This document shows, piece by piece, positions 8,678-16,986 of a stretch of 64,000 nt of DNA (position 1 is its first letter; every line of letters begins with the position of its first letter). Source of the stretch: Pseudomonas sp. PIC25 (GTDB lineage: Bacteria > Pseudomonadota > Gammaproteobacteria > Pseudomonadales > Pseudomonadaceae); assembly GCF_002286785.1 (NCBI RefSeq), contig NZ_MUJY01000062.1, positions 1 through 64,000 of the forward strand, read 5' to 3'. The translations under genes and the position numbers were made by a program. Below the pieces are notes generated by a model that saw only the letters and a program-made list of their open reading frames with translations, did not search any database and was not told where the DNA came from.

Positions 8678-9408
8678 ATTACATTCCCTCTAATTAAATT
8701 AATTCCATCTGCTTGGAACCGCCAAGCACTTCAACTCAACAGCACGCCCCAATTGAAAAATCAATATTTCCGGTAACGTAAACCCAGAAACAGGAAATGA
8801 GGCCAGGCGACGGCAAAAACTGAGTGCAACATCTAATGCATCCCATCGGCCATCAATCGGGAGCTGCGCGGTAATCGAGAAGCCTGCTGCAAGTTACTCG
8901 ACCCACGCTGCCCAGCAGCAGGCGGCCGCCTTGGCGAATTCGTGAGTGAGCTGTTCGAGCGGAAGCTGCGACAGCATGGCCTGACAAGCCAAGAGCTGAT
9001 ATGGAGTTTGGGGAAAGCTGAGGGGAGCGCATCCTGCATGTACATCCGTCATCCTTCTTCAAGGAGTGCCTCGTGCGGCAACGATGCGCATTGTCCTTGG
9101 CGCCACGCGCCGCATGGCGTGCGATGGCTCACATGACGGAGACGTATGTCGAAAGGCTTACACGAATAAGAGTTTTGCTGTCGATGGCCCTACCGAACCC
9201 ACGCCGGGCTCGTTCGGTGGGTGATGGGGCTCTCGGATAGAGCCATGACAAGGCTCGGCGAGCCGACGAATACTGGCCGGGCTGCATAGGCAAGGAAGCG
9301 ACCAGGCTGGCGATCCAGCCAGCCTCCGCAGCTCGACCTGCACGGCCCGGCCTGCTTTCAATGCCGCAAGACCGACACGCAGCAGATCGTCTCCAAGTCC
9401 AACAGGTC
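8678..9408. other. Long intergenic stretch between the RTX remnant and prpF; no convincing gene
   Basis: 730 bp. The first 150 bp are AT-rich and should hold the promoter of the remnant and the RTX operon; the rest is GC-rich. Short open frames exist (for example 8894-9052 minus, 52 aa), but none has a good ribosome site or a recognisable family. A short plus-strand frame ending at 9411 reads CFQCRKTDTQQIVSKSNRS and then stops; it could be a scrap of a zinc-ribbon gene. In P. aeruginosa, as I recall, prpD sits beside prpF; I see no prpD remnant here. Confidence 0.5.
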
Positions 9409-10590
9409 CTAGAGGCTATCACCCGGCACGCGCACCCAGCCTTCCATCAGCACCCGCGCGCTGCGGCTCATGATGGCCTTGGTCACGGTCCATTCGCCGT
9501 TCACCTGACGGGCCTCGGCGCCGACGCGCAGGGTGCCCGACGGATGTCCGAAACGCACCGCACTGCGCTCGCCGCCGCCGGCGGCAAGGTTGACCAGGGT
9601 GCCGGGAATCGCCGCAGCGGTGCCAATGGCCACCGCACAGGTACCCATCATGGCGTGGTGCAACTTGCCCATGGACAGCGCGCGCACCAGCAGATCGACC
9701 TCGCCGGCCTCGATCTGCTTGCCGCTGGATGCCTTGTAGTCCTTGGGCGGCGACACGAAGGCGATCTTCGGCGTGTGCTGACGGGTGGCGGCCTCTTCCG
9801 GGCTCTTGATCAGGCCCATGCGCAGCGCACCGGCGATGCGAATCTGTTCGAAGCGCGCCAGTTGTGCGGGATCGCCATTGATGGCTTCACGCAGCTCGGT
9901 GCCCTGGTAGCCAATGTCTTCGGCGCTGACGAATACAGTCGGGATGCCGGCGCTGATCATGGTCGCCTTGAAGGTGCCGACACTGGGCACTTCGAGGTCG
10001 TCCACCAAGTTGCCGGTGGGAAACATCGAGCCTTCGCCGTCATCGGATGGATCGAGGAATTCCAGCACGATCTCCGCGGCCGGAAAGGTCACGCCATCCA
10101 GTTCGAAGTCGCCGGTTTCCTGTACCTGACCATCAGTGACCGGCACGTGGGCGATGATGGTTTTCCGGATATTGGCCTGCCAGATACGCACCGTGCAGGT
10201 GCCGTTCCGGGGGATGCGCGCCGGATCGACCAGACCGGCATGAAGGGCGAAGGCGCCGGCCGCGGTGGACAGGTTGCCGCAGTTGCCGCTCCAGTCGACG
10301 AAGGCCTTGTCGATGGAGATCTGGCCGTAGAGATAGTCCACGTCGTGATCGGGCTGGCTGCTTTTCGACAGGATCACGCATTTGGAGGTCGACGAGGTGG
10401 CGCCGCCCATGCCGTCGATATGCGCGGCGTAAGGGTCGGGGCTGCCGATCACACGCATGAACAGCCGGTCGCGCGCCTCGCCCGGCACCTGGCAGCGTTC
10501 CGGCAGGTCCTGCAGACGAAAGAACACACCCTTGCTGGTGCCACCGCGCATGTAGGTGGCGGGAATCTTGATCTGGGGTTGCTGGGCCAT
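9409..10590 (-). CDS. prpF: 2-methylaconitate cis-trans isomerase PrpF
   Basis: 393 aa from ATG 10590 (AGGACGA upstream; an in-frame start 24 codons earlier is less likely because the conserved IPATYMRGGTSKG follows this Met closely). PrpF isomerises the trans-methylaconitate made by AcnD to the cis form used by the aconitase step of the 2-methylcitrate cycle. It has the diaminopimelate-epimerase fold; GGTSKG near the N-terminus and the SGNCGN loop are typical. Last gene of the prp cluster in this window, separated from acnD by a 107-bp gap with a hairpin repeat. Confidence 0.95.
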   Translation of the reverse strand: MAQQPQIKIPATYMRGGTSKGVFFRLQDLPERCQVPGEARDRLFMRVIGSPDPYAAHIDGMGGATSSTSKCVILSKSSQPDHDVDYLYGQISIDKAFVDWSGNCGNLSTAAGAFALHAGLVDPARIPRNGTCTVRIWQANIRKTIIAHVPVTDGQVQETGDFELDGVTFPAAEIVLEFLDPSDDGEGSMFPTGNLVDDLEVPSVGTFKATMISAGIPTVFVSAEDIGYQGTELREAINGDPAQLARFEQIRIAGALRMGLIKSPEEAATRQHTPKIAFVSPPKDYKASSGKQIEAGEVDLLVRALSMGKLHHAMMGTCAVAIGTAAAIPGTLVNLAAGGGERSAVRFGHPSGTLRVGAEARQVNGEWTVTKAIMSRSARVLMEGWVRVPGDSL

Positions 10591-10610
10591 GATTTCGTCC
10601 TGGCTTATGA

Positions 10611-10695
10611 ATGGATAGCCGTGGGTGGATGGCTCTTTTTCCATCCACCGCGAAAAACGCAACGGTGGACCGGCGATGCGCGATCCACCCTACGG
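10611..10695. repeat. Intergenic GGTGGATGG / GATCCACCCTACG hairpin repeat
   Basis: The gap between acnD and prpF contains GTGGATGG...CCATCCAC as a tight hairpin around 10614-10648, then GGTGGACC...GATCCACCCTACGGGT. Units with these cores (GGTGGAT and ATCCACCCTACG) recur between genes in Pseudomonas genomes, from memory. Transcribed inside the prp operon, it could stabilise upstream mRNA or damp prpF expression. Confidence 0.5.
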
Positions 10696-10697
10696 GT

Positions 10698-13286
10698 TCA
10701 AACGACGGCGCCTTCGAGGAAGTCCTGGGCGAAACGCTGCAATACGCCACCCGCCTCGTAGATCGAGACCTCCTCGTCGCTGTCCAGGCGACAGGTCACG
10801 GGGACTTCCAGAGTCTCGCCACTCCGGCGATGGATCACCAGGGTCAGGTCGGTACGCGGTTTGCGTGTCCCGACCACATCGAAGGTTTCGGTACCGTCGA
10901 TACCCAGCGTCTTGCGCGTGGTGCCTGGCTTGAATTCCAGCGGCAGCACACCCATGCCGATCAGGTTGGTGCGATGGATGCGCTCGAAGCCTTCGGCGAC
11001 GATGGCCTCGACGCCGGCCAGGCGTACGCCCTTGGCCGCCCAGTCGCGGGACGAACCCTGGCCGTAGTCGGCGCCGGCGACGATGATCAGCGGCTGCTTG
11101 CGCTCCATGTAGGTCTCGATGGCTTCCCACATACGGGTGACCTTGCCCTCAGGCTCGATGCGCGCCAGCGAGCCCTTCTTGACCTGGCCATCGACCACCG
11201 CCATCTCGTTGATCAGTTGCGGATTGGCGAAGGTGGCTCGCTGGGCGGTCAGGTGATCGCCGCGGTGGGTGGCGTAGGAGTTGAAGTCTTCCTCCGGCAG
11301 GCCCATCTTCGCCAGGTACTCGCCCGCCGCGCTGTTGGCCAGGATCGCGTTGGACGGCGACAGGTGGTCGGTGGTGATGTTGTCGCCGAGCACCGCCAAC
11401 GGACGCATGCCGCGCAGCGTGCGCTCGCCGGCCAGTGCGCCCTCCCAATAGGGCGGACGGCGGATGTAGGTGCTCATCGGACGCCAGTCGTACAACGGGC
11501 TGACCTGCGCGGCGGTCTCACGGCTGAGGTCGAACATCGGAATGTAGACCTGGCGGAACTGCTCAGGCTTCACCGAGGAACGGACCACGGCATCGATCTC
11601 TTCGTCCGACGGCCAGATGTCCTTCAGGCGAATTTCCTTGCCGTCGACCGTGCCCAGCACATCCTTCTCGATGTCGAAGCGGATGGTGCCGGCGATGGCA
11701 TAGGCCACGACCAGCGGTGGCGAAGCCAGGAATGCCTGTTTGGCGTAGGGATGGATACGTCCGTCGAAGTTGCGGTTACCGGACAGCACGGCGGTGGCGT
11801 ACAGGTCGCGGTCGATGATTTCCTGCTGAATCTTCGGGTCCAGCGCGCCGGACATGCCGTTGCAGGTGGTGCAAGCGAAGGCCACCACGCCGAAGCCCAG
11901 CTTCTCCAGCTCCTGCTCCAGTCCGGCCTCTTGCAGGTAAAGCTTCACCGCCTTGGAGCCGGGCGCCAGGGATGACTTCACCCAGGGCTTGCGAACCAGG
12001 CCGAGCCGGTTGGCATTGCGGGCAAGCAGGCCCGCCGCGATCACGTTGCGCGGGTTGCTGGTATTCGTGCAACTGGTGATGGCGGCGATGATCACCGCGC
12101 CATCCGGCATCTGCCCGGGCACCTCCTCCCAGTGGCCGGCGATGCCCTTGGCGGCGAGGTCGGTGGTCGCCACCCGTGCATGCGGGTTGGACGGCCCGGC
12201 CATATTGCGCACCACACTGGACAGATCGAACGTCAGCGACCGCTCGTACTGGGCGCTCTCCAGGCTGTCGGCCCACAGCCCGGTTTCCTTGGCGTAGGTC
12301 TCGACCAGTTGCACCTGGGCGTCGTCGCGGCCGGTGAGCTTCAGGTAGCCGATGGTCTGCCGGTCGATGAAGAACATCGCGGCCGTGGCGCCGTATTCGG
12401 GGGCCATGTTGGAGATGGTCGCACGGTCGCCCAGGGTCAGGGCCGCGGCTCCCTCGCCACGGAACTCCAAGTAGGCACCCACCACTTTTTCCTTGCGCAG
12501 GAATTCGGTCAGCGCCAGCACCACGTCGGTGGCGGTGATGCCCGGCTGCGGCTTGCCGGTCAGCTCGACGCCGACGATGTCGGGCAGGCGCATCCAGGAG
12601 GCGCGCCCCAGCATCACGTTCTCGGCTTCGAGACCGCCGACGCCGATGGCGATCACACCCAGCGCATCGACGTGAGGGGTGTGGCTGTCGGTACCGACGC
12701 AGGTATCAGGGAAAGCCACGCCGTCGCGCACCTGGATTACCGGCGACATCTTCTCCAGGTTGATCTGGTGCATGATCCCGTTGCCCGGCGGGATCACTTC
12801 GACGTTCTGGAACGCCCGCTTGGTCCACTCGATGAAATGGAAACGGTCCTCGTTGCGCCGATCCTCGATGGCGCGGTTCTTGGCGAACGCATCGGGATCG
12901 AAGCCGCCGCACTCCACTGCCAGCGAGTGGTCGACGATCAGTTGCACCGGCACCACCGGATTGACCTTGGCCGGATCGCCGCCCTGGTCGGCGATGGCAT
13001 CGCGCAGACCGGCCAGGTCCACCAGCGCGGTCTGGCCGAGGATGTCGTGGCACACCACACGGGCCGGGAACCAGGGGAAGTCCAGGTCGCGACGGCGCTC
13101 GATGAGCTGCTTCAGCGAGTCGGCGAGGGCCGCCGGGTCGCAGCGACGCACGAGGTTTTCCGCCAGTACGCGCGAAGTGTACGGCAAGGTGGCGTAGGCG
13201 CCGGGCTGGATCGCTTCGACCGCGGCACGCGCGTCGAAGTAGTCCAGCGAAGTGCCCGGCAAGGGTTTGCGGTATGCGGTGTTCAT
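10698..13286 (-). CDS. acnD: Fe/S-dependent 2-methylisocitrate dehydratase AcnD
   Basis: 862 aa, full length for the aconitase-A-like AcnD. It dehydrates 2-methylcitrate; with PrpF it replaces PrpD. Cluster-binding cysteines appear in SCTNTSNP and in CTTCNGMSG; the C-terminal swivel domain has GSSRDWAAKG. The start MNTAYRKPLPGTSL matches the usual AcnD N-terminus. It lies 77 bp downstream of prpC in the same direction and is read from the prpR-side promoter. Confidence 0.95.
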   Translation of the reverse strand: MNTAYRKPLPGTSLDYFDARAAVEAIQPGAYATLPYTSRVLAENLVRRCDPAALADSLKQLIERRRDLDFPWFPARVVCHDILGQTALVDLAGLRDAIADQGGDPAKVNPVVPVQLIVDHSLAVECGGFDPDAFAKNRAIEDRRNEDRFHFIEWTKRAFQNVEVIPPGNGIMHQINLEKMSPVIQVRDGVAFPDTCVGTDSHTPHVDALGVIAIGVGGLEAENVMLGRASWMRLPDIVGVELTGKPQPGITATDVVLALTEFLRKEKVVGAYLEFRGEGAAALTLGDRATISNMAPEYGATAAMFFIDRQTIGYLKLTGRDDAQVQLVETYAKETGLWADSLESAQYERSLTFDLSSVVRNMAGPSNPHARVATTDLAAKGIAGHWEEVPGQMPDGAVIIAAITSCTNTSNPRNVIAAGLLARNANRLGLVRKPWVKSSLAPGSKAVKLYLQEAGLEQELEKLGFGVVAFACTTCNGMSGALDPKIQQEIIDRDLYATAVLSGNRNFDGRIHPYAKQAFLASPPLVVAYAIAGTIRFDIEKDVLGTVDGKEIRLKDIWPSDEEIDAVVRSSVKPEQFRQVYIPMFDLSRETAAQVSPLYDWRPMSTYIRRPPYWEGALAGERTLRGMRPLAVLGDNITTDHLSPSNAILANSAAGEYLAKMGLPEEDFNSYATHRGDHLTAQRATFANPQLINEMAVVDGQVKKGSLARIEPEGKVTRMWEAIETYMERKQPLIIVAGADYGQGSSRDWAAKGVRLAGVEAIVAEGFERIHRTNLIGMGVLPLEFKPGTTRKTLGIDGTETFDVVGTRKPRTDLTLVIHRRSGETLEVPVTCRLDSDEEVSIYEAGGVLQRFAQDFLEGAVV

Positions 13287-13363
13287 GGTCTCGGACTCGG
13301 TCGGCTACTCATCGGGGGCAAGTCCGGGGAGCGGCCACGGCCGCCGGCTCCCCGGGCTTTCAC

Positions 13364-14491
13364 TCAGCGTTTTTCCACGGGCACGAACGACCGTTGCTCG
13401 ACGCCGGTGTATTCCGCGCTGGGGCGGATAATGCGGTTGTTGGCACGCTGTTCGAACACGTGGGCAGTCCAGCCCGCTACCCGCGAACAGACGAAGATCG
13501 GGGTGAACAGCTTGGTCGGGATGCCCATGAAGTGATACGCCGAGGCGTGGTAGAAGTCGGCGTTGGGGAACAGTTTCTTCTGCTCCCACATGGTCTTGTC
13601 GATGGCTTCGGACACCGGATACAGCATGGTGTCGCCCACTTCGTCGGCGAGCTTCTTCGACCAGCCCTTGATCACCTCGTTGCGCGGGTCGGACTCCTTA
13701 TAGATGGCATGGCCGAAGCCCATGATCTTGTCCTTGCGCTCGAGCATCTTGAGCAGTTCCGCCACTGCCTCTTCCGGCGACTTGAAGCGCTCGATCAACT
13801 CCATTGCCGCCTCGTTGGCACCGCCATGCAGCGGGCCACGCAGCGAGCCGATGGCAGCGGTGACGCAGGAGAAGATGTCGGACAGCGTCGAGGCGCAGAC
13901 CCGCGCGGTGAATGTGGACGCGTTGAACTCATGCTCGGCATAGAGGATCAGCGAAACGTTCATCACCTTCACGTGCAGCTCGGACGGCTTCTTGCCGTGC
14001 AGCAACGCGAGGAAATGTCCGCCGATGGATTCTTCGGCGGAGGTGCAGTCGATGCGCACGCCCTCATGGGTGAAGCGATACCAGTAGCACATGATCGCCG
14101 GGAAGATGCCCAGCAGGCGGTCGGCCTTGTCGCGCTGCTGTTCGAAGCCGGTTTCCGGCTCCAGCGTACCCAGTACCGACGCGCCGGTGCGCATCACGTC
14201 CATCGGATGGGCATCCTTCGGGATGCGCTCCAACACTTCCTTCAGCGCCCGGGGCAGATCGCGCAGTCCCTGCAACTTCTTGCGGTAGGCATCGAGTTGT
14301 GCCTGGTTCGGCAGCTCGCCATACAACAGCAGGTAGGCGACCTCCTCGAAGCAGGCCCCGGCAGCCAGCTCGCGTACGTCATAACCGCGGTAGGTCAGCC
14401 CGGCGCCGGTCTTGCCCACGGTGCAGAGTTCAGTCTGGCCGGCTACCTGACCACGCAGGCCGGCCCCGCTCAATACTTTTGCTTCAGCCAT
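13364..14491 (-). CDS. prpC: 2-methylcitrate synthase PrpC
   Basis: 375 aa from ATG 14491, which has GGAGAG at the right distance; the longer open frame upstream adds a non-conserved tail. It condenses propionyl-CoA with oxaloacetate. Citrate-synthase motifs are visible: HGGANEAA with the substrate histidine, and MGFGHAIYK. Second catabolic gene of the cluster, 64 bp after prpB. Confidence 0.95.
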   Translation of the reverse strand: MAEAKVLSGAGLRGQVAGQTELCTVGKTGAGLTYRGYDVRELAAGACFEEVAYLLLYGELPNQAQLDAYRKKLQGLRDLPRALKEVLERIPKDAHPMDVMRTGASVLGTLEPETGFEQQRDKADRLLGIFPAIMCYWYRFTHEGVRIDCTSAEESIGGHFLALLHGKKPSELHVKVMNVSLILYAEHEFNASTFTARVCASTLSDIFSCVTAAIGSLRGPLHGGANEAAMELIERFKSPEEAVAELLKMLERKDKIMGFGHAIYKESDPRNEVIKGWSKKLADEVGDTMLYPVSEAIDKTMWEQKKLFPNADFYHASAYHFMGIPTKLFTPIFVCSRVAGWTAHVFEQRANNRIIRPSAEYTGVEQRSFVPVEKR

Positions 14492-14555
14492 TGCTCTCTC
14501 CTTCTTGAACATGTTCTGGATGCTGCAATTTCGACCGGCCACGCCGGCCGGCGGG

Positions 14556-15443
14556 TCAGCTCTTCTTCTGGGCGAACAGGGCGTCCAGTTTCTGCTCGAA
14601 GCTGTGGTAGTCGATGCGCTCGTACAGCTCCATGCGGGTCTGCATGGTGTCGATCACGTTGCGCTGGGTGCCGTCGCGGCGGATCGCGGTATAGACGTTC
14701 TCCGCCGCCTTGTTCATGGCGCGGAACGCCGACAGCGGATAGAGCACCAGGGATACGTCCACGCTGGCCAGCTCCTCGGTGGTGTACAGCGGCGTGGCAC
14801 CGAACTCCGTGATGTTGGCCAGGATCGGCGCTTTCACCCGGTCGGCGAAGGTCTTGTACATGGCCAACTCGGTGATGGCCTCGGGGAAGATCATGTCCGC
14901 CCCCGCCTCGATGCAGGCTTCCGCGCGGTCCAGGGCAGCGTTGAGCCCTTCCACGGCCAGTGCGTCGGTGCGCGCCATGATCACGAAGCTGTCATCGGTG
15001 CGCGCATCCACCGCCGCCTTGATCCGGTCGACCATTTCCTGCTGGGTGACGATTTCCTTGTTTGGCCGGTGGCCGCAACGCTTGGCACCTACCTGGTCCT
15101 CGATATGGATGGCGGCGGCGCCGAACTTGATCATCGAGCGGACGGTACGCGCCACGTTGAACGCCGAGGCGCCGAAGCCGGTGTCGACATCCACCAGCAG
15201 AGGCAGGTCGCAGATGTCGGTGATGCGGCGAACATCGGTCAGCACGTCGTCCAGGCCGGTGATGCCGAGATCCGGCAAGCCCAGTGAACCGGCCGCGACG
15301 CCGCCGCCGGACAGATAGATCGCCTTGAAGCCGGCGCGCTTGGCCAGCAGCGCATGGTTGGCATTGATCGCGCCGACCACTTGCAGCGGATGTTCGCTGG
15401 CGACGGCATCGCGAAAGCGCTGCCCGGCAGATGCTTGACTCAT
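14556..15443 (-). CDS. prpB: 2-methylisocitrate lyase PrpB
   Basis: 295 aa, full length. It cleaves 2-methylisocitrate to pyruvate and succinate. The isocitrate-lyase superfamily signature is present as [11 protein letters not shown] (catalytic Cys in KRCGH), with the DVDTGFG metal-binding segment before it. Its start overlaps the stop of the GntR regulator by 4 bp, so the two are translationally coupled. Confidence 0.96.
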   Translation of the reverse strand: MSQASAGQRFRDAVASEHPLQVVGAINANHALLAKRAGFKAIYLSGGGVAAGSLGLPDLGITGLDDVLTDVRRITDICDLPLLVDVDTGFGASAFNVARTVRSMIKFGAAAIHIEDQVGAKRCGHRPNKEIVTQQEMVDRIKAAVDARTDDSFVIMARTDALAVEGLNAALDRAEACIEAGADMIFPEAITELAMYKTFADRVKAPILANITEFGATPLYTTEELASVDVSLVLYPLSAFRAMNKAAENVYTAIRRDGTQRNVIDTMQTRMELYERIDYHSFEQKLDALFAQKKS

Positions 15444-16162
15444 GACTCACCTCGTTTTGTGGCTGTCTTGTCCGAAGCGTCCTGGAAATGACGCTCGATG
15501 TTGCGCTTGGACGCGCCGATGTGGCGGCGCATCAGCAGCTCGGCCAGTTCGCCGTCACGGTCGGCGATGGCATCGAGAATGCGGTGGTGTTCGGCGAACG
15601 CCTGGCGCGGCCGGTTCGGCGTGGCGGAGAACTGGATGCGGTACATCCGCACCAGTTGATACAACTCGTCGCACAAGAGCTTGGCCAGGGTACGGTTGCC
15701 GCTGCCCTGGATGATCCGGTAGTGGAAATCGAAATCGCCTTCCTGCTGGTAGTAGCCGACACCGGCCTGGAACGCCGCATCGCGCTCGTGGGTCTCCAGC
15801 ACCCGGCGCAGTTCGTCGATCTCCGCCTGACTCATGCGCTCGGCCGCCAGCCGGCAGGCCATGCCCTCCAGGGACTCGCGGATTTCGTAGAGTTCGATCA
15901 GCTCGGCATGGCTGAGCGAAACCACCCGGGCGCCCACATGAGGCACTCGCACCAGCAGGCGCTGCCCTTCCAGACGATGGATCGCCTCGCGCAGGGGGCC
16001 CCGGCTGATGCCGTAGGTACGCGCCAGCTCGGGCTCGGAAATCTTGCTGCCCGGCGCGATCTCACCTTTCACGATCGCCGCCTGGATACGCCGGAACACG
16101 TGTTCGGAAAGCGTGCCGGAGTCTTCCGGGGCGACAGGGGCGGATTCAAGGACGTCTTGCAT
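15440..16162 (-). CDS. GntR-family (FadR subfamily) regulator of the prp cluster
   Basis: 240 aa. An N-terminal winged helix-turn-helix (about residues 18-85, with [20 protein letters not shown]) is followed by an all-helical FCD effector domain (about 95-220). First gene of the operon, overlapping prpB by 4 bp. An operator half-matching the upstream one lies directly against its start codon and covers the place of the ribosome site, so autoregulation is very likely. Ligand presumably 2-methylcitrate or a related intermediate (inference). It is not the sigma-54 type PrpR of enterics. Confidence 0.9.
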   Translation of the reverse strand: MQDVLESAPVAPEDSGTLSEHVFRRIQAAIVKGEIAPGSKISEPELARTYGISRGPLREAIHRLEGQRLLVRVPHVGARVVSLSHAELIELYEIRESLEGMACRLAAERMSQAEIDELRRVLETHERDAAFQAGVGYYQQEGDFDFHYRIIQGSGNRTLAKLLCDELYQLVRMYRIQFSATPNRPRQAFAEHHRILDAIADRDGELAELLMRRHIGASKRNIERHFQDASDKTATKRGES

Positions 16163-16174
16163 ATTGTCGACAAC
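16163..16174. promoter_or_regulatory. Proximal GntR operator at the regulator start codon
   Basis: ATTGTCGACAAC, near-perfect palindrome, ends one base before the start codon of the GntR gene. It has the same TTGTCGACAA core as the distal site at 16237-16248; centres are 74 bp apart, about seven helical turns, which fits repression by looping or cooperative binding. Confidence 0.7.
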
Positions 16175-16194
16175 CAGGCGCTCGTTTCGGCAAA

Positions 16195-16223
16195 AAACTA
16201 CCTCCAGACAGGTTACCTGTCAA
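16195..16223 (-). promoter_or_regulatory. Sigma-70 promoter of the prp operon with embedded palindrome
   Basis: On the minus strand TTGACA (16223-16218), a 17-bp spacer, then TAGTTT (16200-16195). The -35 box and spacer overlap the perfect inverted repeat GACAGGTTACCTGTC at 16207-16221, unrelated in sequence to the two GntR operators, so a second regulator may bind there. The start point would fall about 30 bp before the GntR start codon. Confidence 0.6.
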
Positions 16224-16236
16224 ACAAACCTAGACT

Positions 16237-16248
16237 ATTGTCGACAAT
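16237..16248. promoter_or_regulatory. Distal GntR operator
   Basis: ATTGTCGACAAT, a perfect 12-bp palindrome 14 bp upstream of the -35 box of the prp operon promoter. Pairs with the proximal copy at 16163-16174. It also lies about 200 bp before the divergent gene at 16445. Confidence 0.7.
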
Positions 16249-16444
16249 CGCACTCATAACCAAAAAATCACATCGCCTCGGTAATTACCTAAAAATGCCT
16301 ATAAGTGCAGTGGCGACGAAAGGACCGCATGTTAGAATGCCGGCCGCATTGCGCCCGATCGGAGCCCGCTCGCCCGGCTCGCGGGAGTTACCCGTGCCCA
16401 GCCGATCCACCGAACGACGATCGCGATACATCAAACAAGGATCT

Positions 16445-16981
16445 ATGAGACTCAAGCCTTACGCCCTGCTGTCCTGCCTGCCTCTCGTGACCGGCCAGAG
16501 TCTCGCCGCCGAGAAGACCATCTATGGTCTGAACGAATACGCCCAGTTGACCGACATCGACGTGGAAATCGCCGCGAAACTGGACACCGGCGCCAAGACC
16601 GCGTCCCTGAGCGCACGCGATATCGAACGCTTCAAGCGCGATGGGGAAACCTGGGTACGTTTCTATCTCGGTGTCGACGATGCCCACGAGCATCCCATCG
16701 AGCGGCCGCTGGCCCGCATCAGCAAAATCAAGCGCCGCGCCGGCGACTATGATCCCGAGGAAGAAAAGACCTACACCGCGCGCCCGGTGATCGAGATGGA
16801 AATCTGCATGGGCAGGACGCTACGCAACATCGAAGTGAACTTGACCGACCGGAGCGCCTTCCAATACCCGCTTCTGATCGGCTCCGAGGCACTCAAGCGC
16901 TTTGGGGCGCTGGTCGACCCGAGCCTAAAATATGCAGCCGGCAAGCCCGACTGTACTTCCGACGCAAACTCCGCTGAGTAA
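16445..16981 (+). CDS. Exported retropepsin-like aspartic protease (PF05618, 'ATP-dependent zinc protease')
   Basis: 178 aa from ATG 16445 (AAGGATCT upstream). An N-terminal signal peptide (MRLKPYALLSCLPLVTGQSLAA) is followed by the family domain with the aspartic-protease-like motif LDTGAKTASLSA near residue 49 and the later LLIGSEALKRFG segment. First gene of a three-gene operon with an inactive-transglutaminase membrane protein and an ATP-grasp ligase-like protein; the next ATG is 6 bp away. The three families travel together in proteobacteria. An envelope or osmotic-stress role has been proposed for this triad in P. aeruginosa, as I recall; substrate unknown to me. Confidence 0.85.
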   Translation: MRLKPYALLSCLPLVTGQSLAAEKTIYGLNEYAQLTDIDVEIAAKLDTGAKTASLSARDIERFKRDGETWVRFYLGVDDAHEHPIERPLARISKIKRRAGDYDPEEEKTYTARPVIEMEICMGRTLRNIEVNLTDRSAFQYPLLIGSEALKRFGALVDPSLKYAAGKPDCTSDANSAE

Positions 16982-16986
16982 TACAC

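Noticed and set aside
8894-9052. 52-aa minus-strand frame MTDVHAGCAPLSF...
   Set aside because: No good ribosome site, no family, and overlapping frames of similar length; too weak for a gene call.
10611-13535. Long plus-strand frames across prpF and acnD (10611-11975, 12132-13535)
   Set aside because: Antisense to genes with complete catalytic motifs; GC-rich third positions keep opposite frames open.
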